Positions 62,159-64,000 of a stretch of 64,000 bases of DNA are shown one piece after another. The stretch is from Atherinomorus stipes (Eukaryota > Chordata > Actinopteri > Atheriniformes > Atherinidae), in the NCBI GenBank assembly GCA_023101725.1, contig JALJCO010010219.1:1-64000 (forward strand), written 5' to 3'. The position numbers and the translations under genes were made by a program. The stretch's first letter is position 1. The number at the start of each line of letters is the position of its first letter. The notes beneath the pieces were generated by a model, which saw nothing but the letters and a program-made list of their open reading frames with translations, did no database searches and was not told where the DNA came from.

Positions 62159-63707
62159 TTCAGTATCATAAATCTAGTCGCTCATACACTGAGTTTATCT
62201 TTGCATGAAAATCTCTCATCTGTGTTGTGTTAAAAATCAAGTCAGAAGATTTCCATTGGAGATGAAAACCAAACACAACAAACCAACAGCGCTGCTTTGT
62301 TTTACAATTGTTTTATTTGTTAATTTATTTCAAAACACGCAATTTACCCATATTATCCTTTTAGTTTTTATTTTTCTGTAACAGTTATTACTCAGATTTT
62401 TTTTCCTTCTTAAGAGTCTCAACTAGAGTGAAACTAAAAGTCCTCCACAGGCTCTCCGGCTTCTGCAGTGGGAGGAGGGAAGAGAGGCTTTCTGATCAGA
62501 CGCAGGTGGGTTTGTCCCCCTGCTTCTGGGCGGTGGAGGTGTGTGTGAACAGGTTTACACCAGCTATGTGTCTGTACGTGTGTGTGTTTAAGTGCAAGAC
62601 GTGGAATGTCCACATGGCCGGTAAATCACAGGACCCGTAGAGCAGCCCAGAGAGCTGAACATTGTCTTCTAGGTTTGGCAGCCAGATTGTCATACCTCTG
62701 ATTTCATCTTTGGTTTCAGCAAACACTCTCAAAAGGCAGACTCACCCTCTCCAGCATGTGCCTGTGTCTGTTTGTGTGTCTGTCTGTCTGTCCAAGTGCA
62801 ATATAAGCCACCATCTCCAGACGACTTTGTAAACTTAAGTAAGTACAATGTAAGAGTCTTTGCATTGATTGTGGCCCTTCCTTGGCGCTGGGGACAAAGA
62901 CGGTCAAACATTGTAGGACAATGGAGCCATGAAGGGGGAGGATCAGCTTGCAAACATCAGCATGGACTCCATTTTGACGTCAGTGGCAGTTTGGGGCGTT
63001 CATGTAAAGCTATGTGACATCAGTGTGGTGAAACACGGGGCGCTGTAGTGCTCCTCTCTCCCCAGCCACTCTCCACCAAACCCTAAGTGACTGGGGTCGC
63101 TCCGCCCTCACTCTGCTCATGAGATGGGTGGGACAAAAGAAGGTGGAGAAGGTCAAAGTATGAGAATTGAAATGTGAAGGAGGGGTTGAGGGTTACACAC
63201 TCTGACCCAGCAGCAACGATTAAGATTGGGGGGGTCAGGTGCTTGCATAGTTCTCTGTGCAAAAGCCACCAACCGGAGCCATTTTTTATTCCTCGCGGCT
63301 GGTTACATCATCATTAGATTAGCAGGAAATTGTGGTGAATGATGGAAAACATGATCTTTGCAACCATGGCTCTCTTTTTGCACTCCTGCATAACTGGCAG
63401 GAGGTGAGGCGAAGTGAAAAGTGAGGGCGAGGTCGTGAATTGGCTGGTTCGGAGTTTCGGTTTGGACTCTTGGCTGGGATGGGATGACGGGTGAATGTTT
63501 CTGAGTGAGCAGGGGCGGTGGGGCAGTCGGTTGGCAGTCGCACATTACAGCTCGTCTCGATTCAGAGAGCCTCTTTTCCCATGATTTTGTTCCTCCGTCC
63601 TCCCCTTCCTCCTCCCCACTGGCCTGCCCTCTCTCTACCTTTTTTCTTGTTTTGAAACTGATTGTCTTCTACCATCACAAAGACACTTGGTTCTGATTGA
63701 TTAACAG
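62159..63707. other. Downstream flank of the flippase gene
   Basis: I see no supported gene or nameable repeat. Base composition becomes more GC-rich from 62450 onward, which would suit the edge of another gene. Confidence 0.4.
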
Positions 63708-63791
63708 GTAACAGAAGAGGGAGAGCACAGTGTGACTGGGGGTGTCTACATCAGTCCCATTGGCAACCTCTTCAATCCAGCTGTGAAATGA
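63708..63791 (+). CDS. Possible terminal coding exon of an unidentified gene
   Basis: A pyrimidine-rich stretch and GATTAACAG acceptor precede a 27-codon open frame reading VTEEGEHSVTGGVYISPIG, then NLFNPAVK and TGA. Composition and third-position C preference look coding. I do not recognise the protein and found no partner exon. Another frame is also open here for about 43 codons, so this is weak. It could be an alternative last exon of the flippase gene or the end of a separate gene. Confidence 0.2.
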   Translation, partial: VTEEGEHSVTGGVYISPIGNLFNPAVK

Positions 63792-64000
63792 CACACAAAT
63801 GCTGTTTGACAGTAAATGCCGATGACATTTCAGGCTAGGTGATCGGTTGCCACGTGGTACTGCGGTTGGTTGGTCAGTCAGTCAGTAAGAAATGGTTTCA
63901 AATTTTTGCATGACAAATATTGCAACCCATAATAAAGGAACATAAAATAGAAAACACTTTGCTTTCCACATTGGTACAAATGAACACATATACACAGACT

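Overview
This is nuclear DNA of a teleost fish. Protein-coding genes are split into many short GT-AG exons, intergenic and intronic DNA is AT-rich, and fish-type repeats (hAT, Tc1, MITEs, tRNA-derived SINEs, LINE 3' ends, microsatellites) are dense. The species cannot be fixed from sequence alone; the repeat spectrum suits a spiny-rayed fish.

Three supported host loci are present. (1) Two NFIL3/E4BP4-type bZIP repressor genes lie in tandem on the minus strand at 12321-13070 and 21554-22663. Each has its whole coding region in one exon, and the first has a recognisable upstream 5'UTR exon. (2) A complete class-1 P4-ATPase (ATP8B-type phospholipid flippase) runs on the plus strand from 43373 to 61977. 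I assembled 27 coding exons that join in frame to 1139 residues. (3) At 2275-4860 on the minus strand are the last exons of a small multi-copy fish gene resembling the C-terminus of SAMD3-like proteins. It lies between two blocks of the same ACAGTAA-rich repeat (1-340 and 6600-6873) and may be cargo of a transposon. A possible unknown terminal exon sits at 63708-63791.

Region by region: 1-6873 is the ACAGTAA-bounded block with the SAMD3-like exons, a LINE 3' end and a hAT MITE holding a nested palindrome. 6874-12300 is repeats. 12321-22663 is the NFIL3-like pair. 22664-43372 is a gene desert packed with nested transposons, several with intact target-site duplications. 43373-61977 is the flippase gene, whose long introns (7, 8, 24 and 26) carry MITEs and a dead Tc1 element. 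61978-64000 is downstream flank.

The best candidate for something undescribed is a dispersed ~160-bp element (five full copies, one partial). It starts TGTGGCA and ends TGCCACA or close variants, carries tRNA-like A and B boxes, and shows perfect 4-bp target-site duplications in four copies (tata, gaag, gatg, caag). One copy sits in one arm of a large palindrome whose other arm preserves the empty site. The flippase is also notable for DGES in place of DGET and PIAL in place of PISL.

The two transcription factors and the flippase have no evident joint pathway; they are simply neighbours.
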